This document shows positions 8,222-17,574 of a DNA stretch of 45,348 nucleotides, one piece after another; the first letter of the stretch is position 1; each line of letters begins with the position of its first letter. The translations under genes and the position numbers were made by a program. The notes under the pieces are model-generated. The model saw only the letters and a list, made by a program, of their open reading frames with translations. It made no database searches and had not been told where the DNA came from. The stretch lies in the NCBI GenBank assembly GCA_001304105.1, contig LJUR01000019.1, positions 1-45,348 of the forward strand. Reading direction: 5' to 3'. The stretch comes from Deltaproteobacteria bacterium SM23_61. GTDB lineage: Bacteria > Desulfobacterota > SM23-61.

Positions 8222-9461
8222 CGTCTTTCTTTTTCATGTACATCATCGTCCCGTCCTGGACCACCGCCACCTTGGCTGAACCGGGAAAGTCTTTTTCCAG
8301 GATGGCCAGGACTTCGGGCCAGGTCTTGACCATTATCGCGTCGTCCACGTTGCAGATGAGGTCCAGGCCTGTCCGGTCCGGGTAGGGGGCCAGGACGATC
8401 AGCTTCTTCATCAGCAGGTTGACGAAACCTTTGGGGCGGGGATTGAAGTGGCGCCCGCCATAGTCGCTCCCCCAGGCCCTCATCACATAATGGGGGGTCT
8501 GTCCCTCCGGGGCGTCGGAGATGAGAACGGCAACTCCTTCCTTGGGTTTGAGGAGGGTCAAGGCGAAGAGGAGGGCGATGGCCGACTCGTTGGCTTTGGC
8601 GTAGGCGTTGCAGACTGCCAGGTCATAGCCGGCGGAATGGGGAATCCCGTAATGCTCCTTCCCTTCCTCCGCGCCCGCCTGGTGGGTGGCTTTGAAGGGC
8701 CCGGCATAGAGGTTGGTGATCTCCCCCCGCCGGTTCACCAGGCAGTCGATCTTGAAATTCAGGCCCGCTGCATCCCCGGCGGCGTCGCACTCGGCGCGCA
8801 TGATGTTGTTCTCAAAATTGCCCAACCCGGTGCGCTTCGGGTCCCGGTGGAGCTGGTTGTGAAACTGGTTGATGCTCTCGATTCCGGCCAGCCCCGGGAG
8901 AATGAGCTTGGCACCTCCCCCGAACCCCACGTGGACGTGGGGAGTGATGCAGCCGATGGCGATCTTCAAGTCGCAGGACATGAACTCCCGGTTGAACCAG
9001 AGTTCCACCCCCGTGGGGGTCCTCCCCACCCGCACGGTGTTCTGGAAAGGATCGTGGTTGTACACCGGGTAATTCTCCACGATCTCCTCCCCCAATTTTT
9101 TACGGGCGTTGATCATGTCGTAGGCCCCGTGGGCTCCCAGGCCCCAGATGAACCGGATCTGGTCTTTCCTCATCCCGGCCCGGTGGAGGGTGGCAACCAC
9201 ATGGGGGGCGACCTCCTTGACCGGGGTCGGGCGGGTCATGTCGTCGAAAACGATGACCGCCTGCTTCTTGCCGCGGGCGAGATCTTCCAGGGTGGGTCCC
9301 TGAATCGGCTGATCGATTTTTCCCCGGATCTGCTGCGGGCCGATCGCCGGCTTTTCAAAACCGGGTGGGTTCAGGTTCTGAACCTCCCAACGGTCGAGCA
9401 AGGTCAGTTCCCATTCTTTATTCTCGTACCAGAGGCGGGAGGGAATCGGTATCCTATGCAT
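8217..9461 (-). CDS. LarA-family (nickel-pincer racemase-like, DUF2088) protein, second paralogue
   Basis: TPHVHVGFGGGAK-LILPGLAGIESINQFH keeps LarA K/H spacing; IWGLGAHGAYD corresponds to the GxHR(P) motif. Confidence 0.85.
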   Translation of the reverse strand: MHRIPIPSRLWYENKEWELTLLDRWEVQNLNPPGFEKPAIGPQQIRGKIDQPIQGPTLEDLARGKKQAVIVFDDMTRPTPVKEVAPHVVATLHRAGMRKDQIRFIWGLGAHGAYDMINARKKLGEEIVENYPVYNHDPFQNTVRVGRTPTGVELWFNREFMSCDLKIAIGCITPHVHVGFGGGAKLILPGLAGIESINQFHNQLHRDPKRTGLGNFENNIMRAECDAAGDAAGLNFKIDCLVNRRGEITNLYAGPFKATHQAGAEEGKEHYGIPHSAGYDLAVCNAYAKANESAIALLFALTLLKPKEGVAVLISDAPEGQTPHYVMRAWGSDYGGRHFNPRPKGFVNLLMKKLIVLAPYPDRTGLDLICNVDDAIMVKTWPEVLAILEKDFPGSAKVAVVQDGTMMYMKKKDA

Positions 9462-9486
9462 GGTCCTCCTCAATTGCACGAAGGGC

Positions 9487-9559
9487 ATGGAGCGTGGAGC
9501 ATGGAGCACGGAGTAAAAGATCTCTGTAAAACTCCACGCTCTTCGCTCTTTGCTCTTTG
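9487..9559. repeat. Inverted pair of 7-bp-period arrays (GCATGGA / GCTCTTT)
   Basis: gcatgga gcgtgga gcatgga gcacgga gtaaaa...ccacgctcttc gctcttt gctcttt gctttt; begins just downstream of the LutC-like stop codon. Confidence 0.82.
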
Positions 9560-9564
9560 CTTTT

Positions 9565-10236
9565 TTAGCCGACCAGTATGACGATGACCTTGCGGGGACC
9601 GTGCATCCCCTTGAAGAGAACCCCCTGGATATCGCCAGTCATGCTCGGCCCGGTGATGAAGACGAACTGGCTGGGATATTCCCCCTTTTTCCCGAAGACT
9701 TTTTCGATGGCCTGCTCGTAGACCGGGACGATCCGGTCCACGGGAACGACGGCGATGTGGAGAATCGGGGCCACGGATACCAGCCGGGCCTGGTCCTTGT
9801 TGATGATGAGCCCGATGGTAGCCGACTCCGCCACGGCGAAGTCGGCCCCGGTGATTCCCGCCTGGGCCTGGTCGAAGACCGCATCCCGGTAAGAATAACG
9901 GTCCGGGAAATCCCCGGGGGTCATAACCTGGATGCCGTTTTTTTGGCCCCAGGAGGCCAGGTCGAGACGGGAAATTACGTCGTCGGTGGAAGTCATGACC
10001 TTTTTCAAGCCCTCTTCCGCGGCAACCGCCGTAAGCCGATCCAAAGCTTCCTGGAAATCTTTGACCCGGTGGACCCCGACCCCCTCTTCCGCCAGTCGGG
10101 CGCTGAATTCGGCGATCAGCTGTTCCCGGTCCATGGAGAGCGTTTCATAGGGGGGCAGGGGAGGCCGGGTGGGAACTTCGGCCTTCGGCGCCGCCTTCAA
10201 TTTCGCCAGGATTTCATCCCGTACGCTTTGTTCCAT
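9565..10236 (-). CDS. lutC: LUD-domain protein, LutC/YkgG-like
   Basis: STDDVISRLDLASWGQKNG..., GITGADFAVAESATIGLIINKDQARLVSVAPILHIAVVPVDRIV, FITGPSMTGDIQGVLFKGMHGPRKVIVILV. Confidence 0.85.
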   Translation of the reverse strand: MEQSVRDEILAKLKAAPKAEVPTRPPLPPYETLSMDREQLIAEFSARLAEEGVGVHRVKDFQEALDRLTAVAAEEGLKKVMTSTDDVISRLDLASWGQKNGIQVMTPGDFPDRYSYRDAVFDQAQAGITGADFAVAESATIGLIINKDQARLVSVAPILHIAVVPVDRIVPVYEQAIEKVFGKKGEYPSQFVFITGPSMTGDIQGVLFKGMHGPRKVIVILVG

Positions 10237-10263
10237 CCTAACCTCCCAAAGGAATAACAGAGG

Positions 10264-10329
10264 GCTGGGTGCAGGGTGCTGGGGGCAGAAGAATCCTGCA
10301 CCCTGCTCCCTGCCCCCTCCACCCTGTGA
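10264..10329. repeat. Inverted pair of G-rich/C-rich 7-bp-period arrays (GGGTGCA / CTGCACC)
   Basis: ctgggtgcagggtgctgggggcag-aagaatc-ctgcaccctgctccctgccccctccaccctg. Confidence 0.82.
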
Positions 10330-10337
10330 TTTTCACC

Positions 10338-11774
10338 TTACCCCTTTTTTTTCAGTTTATTTTTCCACCGGTCATGAAAGGTATCCCCGGCCATGGCCGG
10401 GATGTCCCGGCTGCGGAACCACCCTCCGAAGGGGCCCGTGGCTTTGCGGACGACCCCGTCCCGTGCATTCTTATTCATGATAGGCCGGGCCATGCGCACG
10501 CCCACATTCCAGGCCCAGGGGGTGCTGGAGGCCCAGCTCCACATCTTGAAGAACTGCCTTTCCATCCAGGGACGACCGACGCTCTTGAAACCGGGGTCGC
10601 CCAGAACATCCTTGGACCGGTAATACAGGAACAGGCTCGGGTGATCGATTCCCACGGGGCAGAGGCTCTTGCAGGCTCCGCACAGGGTGGAGGCCCGGTA
10701 GAGGTCCTGGGTTTTGTCCAGTCCCAGGAGCATGGGGTTCAAGACCTGTCCCATGGGGCCGGAGTAGGCCCACCCGTAGGCATAGCCGCCGATCTGCCGC
10801 CAGACGGGACAGGCCACCAGGCAGGCCCCGCAGCGGATGCATCGGAGCGCCTCCCGGGCCTTGCGGTCCTGGTAAATTTTGGACCTTCCGTTGTCCACGA
10901 TCACCAGGTAAAGCTCTTCCGGACCATCGATCTCCTCCCTCTTCTTGGGCCCGCTATCCATGGATATGTAGACCGAGAGTCGCTGTCCGGTGCAGCTGCG
11001 GCACAGGAGCCGCAGCATGTGGAGGGCATCCTTCATGGTGGGAATTACTTTTTCCAGGCTCATCACCGATACCTGGACCGGGGGGGACGATTTGGTGAAG
11101 CGGATGTTCCCCTCATTCTCCACGTTGATGATCGTCCCGGTTTCGGCCACCGCCATGTTCACCCCGGTAATCCCCATCTGGACGTGGTGGAACTTGTCCC
11201 GCAGGAAGAGACGGGCGGCGTAGCCCAGCTGGACGGGGTCCAGGGTCGGCTCCTTCAGCCCGGTTTTTTCCATGAAGAGATCCCGGACCTCTTCCACCGG
11301 GACGTTGATGGCCGGGCCCACGATGTGAAAGGGGGGGCGGTGGAGCTGCTGGGCAATGAACTCCCCGAGGTCGGTTTCCCAGACCTCGATTCCGTTTTTT
11401 TCCAGGAGTTCGTTGAGGGCGGTCTCTTCGGTGACCATGGATTTCCCTTTGGTCACGTACTGGACTCCCTTTTCCTTGGCCAGTTTTTTTATGAACTCGT
11501 TGGCCTCTTTGGCGTCCCGCGTCCAGACGACTTTCATCCCGTTGGCCAGGGCTTTTTTCTCGAACTCCTCCAGGAGCTCCGGCAGCCGGGCCAGAGCTTC
11601 AGCCCGGATCGCCGCACCATAGGCCATGGCCGCGGGAGAATCGGGAAGGCTGGCCATCCCGGCCTCCCGCTTGGCATTCATCACCGGGGGGATCAATTTG
11701 AGGAAGAGGCGGGAGCGTTCGTTTTTCAACTCCTTCTTGGCCAATTCGGTGAATTGATCGGTCTTAATTTCCAT
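10338..11774 (-). CDS. lutB: LutB-type LUD/4Fe-4S iron-sulfur protein
   Basis: EFIKKLAKEKGVQYVTKGKSMVTEETALNELL..., CIRCGACLVACPVWRQIGGYAYGWAYSGPMG, STLCGACKSLCPVGIDHP. Confidence 0.92.
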   Translation of the reverse strand: MEIKTDQFTELAKKELKNERSRLFLKLIPPVMNAKREAGMASLPDSPAAMAYGAAIRAEALARLPELLEEFEKKALANGMKVVWTRDAKEANEFIKKLAKEKGVQYVTKGKSMVTEETALNELLEKNGIEVWETDLGEFIAQQLHRPPFHIVGPAINVPVEEVRDLFMEKTGLKEPTLDPVQLGYAARLFLRDKFHHVQMGITGVNMAVAETGTIINVENEGNIRFTKSSPPVQVSVMSLEKVIPTMKDALHMLRLLCRSCTGQRLSVYISMDSGPKKREEIDGPEELYLVIVDNGRSKIYQDRKAREALRCIRCGACLVACPVWRQIGGYAYGWAYSGPMGQVLNPMLLGLDKTQDLYRASTLCGACKSLCPVGIDHPSLFLYYRSKDVLGDPGFKSVGRPWMERQFFKMWSWASSTPWAWNVGVRMARPIMNKNARDGVVRKATGPFGGWFRSRDIPAMAGDTFHDRWKNKLKKKG

Positions 11775-12510
11775 AATGGGCCTCCCTGCCGTCGGTGGCC
11801 AGGAAGCTGGCCAGGTGCATGACCTTCTTCCCGGGGTGATTCCGGTTCAGGTAACCGCCGATGTTGAGGAAACAGCCGGGCTCGTTGAGGACCAGGAGGT
11901 TGGCACCGCTGGCCAGGAAGCTTTCCACCTTGTCCCTGACCATGGATTCGGATATGTCCGGGAAGTCGTTGGCAAACTCCCCCCCGAAGCCGCAGCAGTT
12001 GTCGGCGTTTTCCAGGAGCACCAGCTGGGCCCCTTTCACCGCTCGGATCAGCTTTTTGGGCTGCTCGGAAATTCCCAGGCCCCGGAGGATATGGCAGGAT
12101 TCGTGGTAGGTCACCTTTCCCTGGAAGGAAGCCCCCACGTCCTCCACTTTCAGAACATCCACCAGGTACTGGGAGAACTCGTACAACCTGGGACCGAGCG
12201 CCTCGGCCCTCCGCAGCCAGTCGGGCTCGTCCTCCAGGATTTCAGGGTACCGGTCTTTCACCATGCAGACGCAGGAGCCCGCGGGACTCACGATCACTTC
12301 GTCCTTTTCGAAGACCGAGATAAAGTGCTTGGCCACCTTTTTTGCTTCTTCCCGGTAGCCGGCATTCATCGCCGGCTGGCCGCAGCAGGTCTGCTCTTCA
12401 TGGTAGATCGGGTTGACCCCCACGCGGCGGAGGATATTCACGACCGCCTCGCCGATCCGGGGGGCGAAGAGGTCAACCGTGCAGGGAATAAATAATGATA
12501 CGTCTTTCAT
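11764..12510 (-). CDS. lutA: LutA-type (Fe-S)-binding protein with CCG domains
   Basis: MKDVSLFIPCTVDLFAPRIGEAVVNILRRVGVNPIYHEEQTCCGQPAMNAGY..., TYHESCHILRGLGI..., NADNCCGFGGEFANDFPDIS. Confidence 0.92.
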   Translation of the reverse strand: MKDVSLFIPCTVDLFAPRIGEAVVNILRRVGVNPIYHEEQTCCGQPAMNAGYREEAKKVAKHFISVFEKDEVIVSPAGSCVCMVKDRYPEILEDEPDWLRRAEALGPRLYEFSQYLVDVLKVEDVGASFQGKVTYHESCHILRGLGISEQPKKLIRAVKGAQLVLLENADNCCGFGGEFANDFPDISESMVRDKVESFLASGANLLVLNEPGCFLNIGGYLNRNHPGKKVMHLASFLATDGREAHYGN

Positions 12511-12652
12511 GGAAAACTCCTTTTTGGCCAATCCGCTGGATTTTTACCGTCCTATTTCTACCAGAGAAGAAAGAAAGCGGTCAAGGGGAAAGCGGATTGG
12601 GCGGATCGGGGTAAAGGGTGTAGGAAGGAAGGGGCTAGAAGAGGAATAGAGA

Positions 12653-13819
12653 TCAGGATGCATTCCGAATTTCTTCGGGCGGGTAGGGGATGGGCAGGAA
12701 GACCAGGAAAGCGAGAATGGGAAGGATAAAGGTGATCTGCAGGGCCGTGGGAATTCCCCAGTGGTCGGCCACCCAGCCCAGGAGGGTGGTGGAGATCCCT
12801 CCGATCCCCATGGCCAGTCCGAGGATCAATCCGGAAGCCATCCCCACGTTGCGGGGCATGAGGCTCTGGCCGATGGCCATGGTCACCGAGTTGGACATGA
12901 TGATGAACATCCCGGCGGTAGCGAAGAAGACCAGGGAAAGGATCCCCTGGGTAAAATAGAAGAGGAAGAGGAGGATCGAAGAAACGGCGAAACTGAGGAG
13001 CGTCGTTTTCTTATACCCGAAGCGGTCGGCCAGAGGACCCCCGATCACGATCCCCGCGGTCCCGGCAAGCAGAAAGATGGAAAGATATTTTCCCACCATC
13101 ATGGGATCGCCCTGCTGGATCTTAATGAAATAGAAAGGGACAAAAGTCAGGAGTCCCAGCCGGGTGGCGGCTCTCAGGACGACTGCTGAGATGAGAAGGG
13201 CCATGGGAACCGCTGCATTGCGGAGAGACCCGGAGAGTTTTTTGCCGCGGGACTGGCCGGGGAGAGGAACCTGTCGGACCCTCCACTGGGTCGTGGAGAG
13301 AAAAACGGCCAGCATGACGATCCCCGGGATGAGGAAAAGCATAGAACCTTTGAGGCCCCAAAGGGTGAAGAAGGTGGTGATCAGTATGGGCCCGACTGCA
13401 AACCCCAGGTTGCCCCCGAAATGAAAGAAGGAGATGACCGTGGCTTTTTTCGGCCCGCTGAGGAGGTTTACGGTTTTAAAACCCTCGGGATGATAGCTAG
13501 CCTGGCCGATCCCGCTCAGGGAGGCGAAGAAGAGAATCCAGGCGTAAGATGGGGCGATCCCCAAAAGGGCCAGTCCCAGGGAGGCCCAAAAGGGCCCCAC
13601 GGGAAGAAGCCAGCGGATGGACCAGCGGTCCGAGAAGTACCCGAAGGCGGGCTGGATGACCGAGGAGGTCAGATTGAAGACCAGGATGATGGTGGCGGCC
13701 ATGGTGTAGGAAAGGCCGAGGGGTTCTTTGATGAAGGGCAGGAAGGCGGGAAGAGCGCCGGTGTTGATGTCGGTGACGAAATGCCCGGCAATCAGAAGGG
13801 CCAGGATTTTCCAGTTCAT
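12653..13819 (-). CDS. MFS transporter (fosmidomycin-resistance/Fsr-like)
   Basis: Twelve-TM-like hydrophobic protein; HFVTDINTGALPAFLPFI, GYFSDRW, GIGQASYHPEGF, GGPLADRFGYK. Confidence 0.85.
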   Translation of the reverse strand: MNWKILALLIAGHFVTDINTGALPAFLPFIKEPLGLSYTMAATIILVFNLTSSVIQPAFGYFSDRWSIRWLLPVGPFWASLGLALLGIAPSYAWILFFASLSGIGQASYHPEGFKTVNLLSGPKKATVISFFHFGGNLGFAVGPILITTFFTLWGLKGSMLFLIPGIVMLAVFLSTTQWRVRQVPLPGQSRGKKLSGSLRNAAVPMALLISAVVLRAATRLGLLTFVPFYFIKIQQGDPMMVGKYLSIFLLAGTAGIVIGGPLADRFGYKKTTLLSFAVSSILLFLFYFTQGILSLVFFATAGMFIIMSNSVTMAIGQSLMPRNVGMASGLILGLAMGIGGISTTLLGWVADHWGIPTALQITFILPILAFLVFLPIPYPPEEIRNAS

Positions 13820-14060
13820 AGAAACATACTAACCCGCTCCATCTTCCAAAAGTCAAGTGAATTTGTTTTCCCCGCAGGGGAAGAACGTTCAGGCATTTTT
13901 ATTCCCCTGCAGACAGAAGAATGAATCCATTTCGCATGGGCCATTCGGAATTTTGCATTTAGAAAGATTCTTCTTTAACAAGGTCCTGGGAATGTGTAAA
14001 ATGAACCCGGATTTTATCCCCGGATTCGAGGGGAAGAGAATTTAAAGGAGGAGTGCTTCA

Positions 14061-15725
14061 GTGGGAATCATGGTTGACGCGGATGTGGTGCTGTTCAACG
14101 GAGAAGTGATCACCGTGGATGAAAAAAAACCCCGGGCCCAGGGGGTCGCCGTCAGGGACGGCCGGATCCTGTGGGTGGGGACGAACGAAGGGGTCCGACA
14201 GGCGATCGGAAAGGGTACGCAGGTCCGGGATTTGAAGGGGATGAGCGTGGTTCCAGGATTCATCGAATCCCACAATCATACCCTGATGTTCGGCCTGGGG
14301 TTGAGTTCCATCGATCTGACCAAAGTTTCCTCGATCGAAGAAATCATTGCCCTCGTGCGGGAGAGAGCTGCCAAACAGAAAGAGGGAACCTGGATCACCG
14401 GGGTGGGCTACAACCAGAATGAGTTGAAGGAAAAAAGGCATCCCACCCGGGAGGATTTAGACAAAGCCGCCCCGAAACACCTGGTCAGCCTCCGCCATAC
14501 CTCGGCCCACGGTTGTGTGGTGAACAGTTTGGCCCTGGCGAAAGCCGGGATTACGAAAGAGACCCGGGATCCGGAAGGGGGGAAGATCGGCAAAGATGGG
14601 GCCACCGGTGAGCTGACCGGCTTGCTCTTCGAAACTCCGGCAATGAAAATGATTGACGACATAACGCCCAAACCCACCCTGGAAGAGCTGATCCCCGCCT
14701 TGGGGAACGCCGGCCGGAGGTTTCTCTCCGAAGGAATTACCAGCGCCATGGACGCCAGCGTGGGGGGGAACGACATTCCCTTGCAGATCGCCGCTTACCA
14801 GGAGGCGGTGGAGCGGGGAATTCTCAAGGTCCGCCACAACCTGGCCATCTGGAGCGAGGCGGTCTTCGATTACTGCCGCTTTGAAGAATCTTTGAAAGAA
14901 GCCCGGGGAAGGCTTCTCGGCCTGGGGATCCGGAGCGGGCTGGGGGATGAAAAACTGCGCATCGGCCCCTTTAAAATCATCGTCGACGGGGCTTTCAGCA
15001 CGGTCACCGCGGTCACCTATGAACCCTACGGAGCCGAGGCCAGCGATCGCGGGTGCGGGGTTCTGGTGGTGGAACCGGAAAAGCTGGCCAGGCTGGCTTC
15101 CTTGGTCCATGGGCTGGGCTGGCAGCTTTCCATCCACGGGATCGGGGACCGGGCCATCGATGTCTGCCTGGACGCCTTTGAGGCCGCTCAGAAATCCCAG
15201 CCCAGGAAGGACGCCCGGTACCGCCTGGAACATTGCACCATGGTCCTGCCGCGGATGTTCGACCGGATGAAGAGACTGGGCGTAATCCCCGTGCTCCAGC
15301 CCGGGTTTATCTGGGAGCTGGGAGACAATTGGTTCCGTCAACTGGGGAAAGAAACCTGCGCGCGGCTCAAACCCTTCCGGACGCTTCTGGCCAACCAGAT
15401 TCTCATGGCCTTCAGCTCCGACCGCCCGGTGGTCAGCGGCGCCCCCCTGTTGGGGATTCACTCGGCGGTGAACCAGAAGACCCGCAGCGGGCAGGACTAC
15501 GCCCCCGCGGAAAGAATCACTCCCGAAGAGGCCCTGCGCTGTTACACCATCAACGGCGCCTACGCGACCTTTGAAGAGAAGATCAAAGGCTCCATTGAAG
15601 TGGGCAAACTGGCCGACCTGGTCATCCTGGCCGAAGACCTGACCCGGGTAAAACCGGAGAGCATCAAGGATATACCGGTCGTGGCCACGATGGTAGGGGG
15701 GGAATTTTGCTGGGAGAAGAAATGA
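14061..15725 (+). CDS. Amidohydrolase family protein (YtcJ-like)
   Basis: DVVLFNGEVITVDEKKPRAQGVAVRDGRILWVG..., VPGFIESHNHT, IHGIGDRAID, SSDRPVV. RBS aaaggaggag upstream of a GTG start. Confidence 0.88.
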   Translation: MGIMVDADVVLFNGEVITVDEKKPRAQGVAVRDGRILWVGTNEGVRQAIGKGTQVRDLKGMSVVPGFIESHNHTLMFGLGLSSIDLTKVSSIEEIIALVRERAAKQKEGTWITGVGYNQNELKEKRHPTREDLDKAAPKHLVSLRHTSAHGCVVNSLALAKAGITKETRDPEGGKIGKDGATGELTGLLFETPAMKMIDDITPKPTLEELIPALGNAGRRFLSEGITSAMDASVGGNDIPLQIAAYQEAVERGILKVRHNLAIWSEAVFDYCRFEESLKEARGRLLGLGIRSGLGDEKLRIGPFKIIVDGAFSTVTAVTYEPYGAEASDRGCGVLVVEPEKLARLASLVHGLGWQLSIHGIGDRAIDVCLDAFEAAQKSQPRKDARYRLEHCTMVLPRMFDRMKRLGVIPVLQPGFIWELGDNWFRQLGKETCARLKPFRTLLANQILMAFSSDRPVVSGAPLLGIHSAVNQKTRSGQDYAPAERITPEEALRCYTINGAYATFEEKIKGSIEVGKLADLVILAEDLTRVKPESIKDIPVVATMVGGEFCWEKK

Positions 15726-15778
15726 TTCCTCTATCCGAACTGCATGTGAATGGCGTAAGCCTGGTGATTGAAAAACCT

Positions 15779-16285
15779 TTCGCCACGGAGGGCACAGAGA
15801 TCACAGCGCGGCTGCGCAGCAATAAAAAGTGGTTCATCTCCAAATTCGTTGAAAGCCAAAGAGCTGGTTTTTTCAGAATGTCCTGTGATTTCATGGGCCC
15901 GGAAGAAAAGTCATCTTGCTTGCAATCATGAGGCGCCTATCTCTCCCCACCGGTGGCGGGGGAGTCGGTAATTTCTTCGAGGCTCACTTATGGTGCCCCC
16001 GCTGCGCTTTGCGGATGACCGACAGGGGATTCATGGGAAGCGGATATCCCGCCGATGCTTGCTGCGCAATCTGCCTTTCCTTCCGGGCCCTTGACAGGCT
16101 TTCGTGAAAAATTCGATCAACGAATTTGGAGATGATCCTAAAAAGTTTTATATTGGCTAAAGACGGACCCGGATAAACACAGATTTTATTGGCAAAAAAT
16201 CAAAGACCAAAGACCGATTCGGGTATAGCTTTCGAGTTTCGTGTTCTTATTATCCGTCTCTGTGTTCTCTGCGCCTCTTTGGTGA
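15779..16285. repeat. Spacer element bounded by inverted CACAGAG-type ends
   Basis: Left cgccacggagggcacagagatcacag; right ctgtgttctctgcgcctctttggtg, an imperfect reverse complement of the left. Confidence 0.5.
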
Positions 16286-16310
16286 GAATCTTTATTAAAT
16301 AGGAGGTTAT

Positions 16311-17081
16311 ATGGGTCAAGGAAGATTAGAGGGGCGGGTGGCGATGATCACCGGGGGGGCCAGGGGGATCGGCAAGGCCGCCGCGGTCAGGATGGTCAAG
16401 GAAGGGGCTTGCGTGGTTCTGCTGGATATCCTTCCCAAGGAGGTGGCCCGGGTGGCCAAAGAGTTGAAGGCCATCGGGGGGCAAATCCTGGGGATCCAGG
16501 CGGATGTGAGGAAAAAAAAGGAAGTGGAGAAGGCCGTTGAAAAGGCCCTTTCCAAATGGAGGCGGGTGGACATCCTGGTCAACAACGCGGGAATCGTCAG
16601 GCCAGCCCTGCTGGAAAATGTCAGGGATGAAGACTGGGACGAAACGGTCGGCGTGAACCTGAAGGGGACTTTTTTCTGCACCCGCGCCGTGCTTCCGTCC
16701 ATGAAAAAGCACCGCTACGGAAAGATCATCAACCTTAGCTCCCGGGCCAGCCTGGGCAAGGAGCTCCGGACCGTGTACGGGGCCACCAAGGCGGCGCTGA
16801 TCGGACTTACCCGGACCTGGGCCCTGGAACTGGCCCAGTACAACATCAACGTGAACGCCATCGGGCCGGGCCCCATCGCCACCGAGCTTTTCACCGCGGC
16901 GAATCCCCCGGACAGCCCCCGGACCAAGGCGATCATAAACGGAATTCCCCTGAAGAGAATGGGGCAGCCGGAGGATGTGGCCAACCTGATCCTCTTCCTG
17001 GCCTCGGATGAGTCCTCCTTCATCACCGGCCAGGTCATCTTCCTGTGCGGAGGGCTGACCGTGGGGTTGGCACATTATTAA
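16311..17081 (+). CDS. SDR-family oxidoreductase (FabG-like)
   Basis: VAMITGGARGIGKAAA, NNAGIVRPA, INLSSRASLG, VYGATKAALIGLTR (YxxxK), NAIGPGPIATEL; RBS aggaggt. Confidence 0.92.
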   Translation: MGQGRLEGRVAMITGGARGIGKAAAVRMVKEGACVVLLDILPKEVARVAKELKAIGGQILGIQADVRKKKEVEKAVEKALSKWRRVDILVNNAGIVRPALLENVRDEDWDETVGVNLKGTFFCTRAVLPSMKKHRYGKIINLSSRASLGKELRTVYGATKAALIGLTRTWALELAQYNINVNAIGPGPIATELFTAANPPDSPRTKAIINGIPLKRMGQPEDVANLILFLASDESSFITGQVIFLCGGLTVGLAHY

Positions 17082-17085
17082 ATCA

Positions 17086-17176
17086 GGGTGCGGGGTGCAG
17101 GGTGCAGGGTGCAGGGCGCAGGGGGCAGGGGAGAGGGGCAGGGTGAAGGGTGTCGGGTGTAGGGTGTGGGGCGTAG
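17086..17176. repeat. 7-bp-period G-rich array (GGGTGCA -> GGGTGTA)
   Basis: gggtgcg gggtgca gggtgca gggtgca gggcgca gggggca ... gggtgtc gggtgta gggtgtg gggcgta ggg; starts ~5 nt after the SDR stop. Confidence 0.87.
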
Positions 17177-17574
17177 GGAAGACCAAGGAAGAACTTTTTA
17201 GCCCGGGCTTTGCGGGGTGATTCATGAGCCGCCCCTACTTTTTGTCGCCAATCAATCCTAATCGGGAGGCGCAGAAGAGGTAGAAGACGACCCATCTTTT
17301 ATGGGGTCCCCATGCTTCCATCATTTTCCGCAATTCTTTCCCCGTGACTCCATGGAAACCTCAAATTTCATTTTTCCATCTGTTTTTCCTTGAATCTTTC
17401 CAGACTCATCATGGGGTACTTTGCTGCCGGGGGCAAGGAAGGAGGAAAATCCGCATCCGGGGGATTTTTCCACCCGGAAAACGCGCCGAAAAATGGGAAA
17501 AAAATCTTGTTAAATATAAATTTTTTCGCTATGGTGAACATGATTTGAAAAAAGAACAGCGGGAGGAGTCTCAG

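Noticed and set aside
10269-11822. 517-aa plus-strand ORF opposite lutB, and similar long antisense ORFs (20522-22339, 31885-33765, 33905-35359, 17770-19278, 35917-37173, 5326-6411, 8448-9581)
   Set aside because: They lie opposite clearly recognisable genes, have low-complexity His/Gly/Pro/Asp-rich translations and no family motifs. They are shadow ORFs typical of GC-rich DNA.
15707-16107. Small ORFs (74, 67, 63 aa) between amidohydrolase and SDR
   Set aside because: They overlap each other and a repeat-bounded spacer, with no RBS or domain support.
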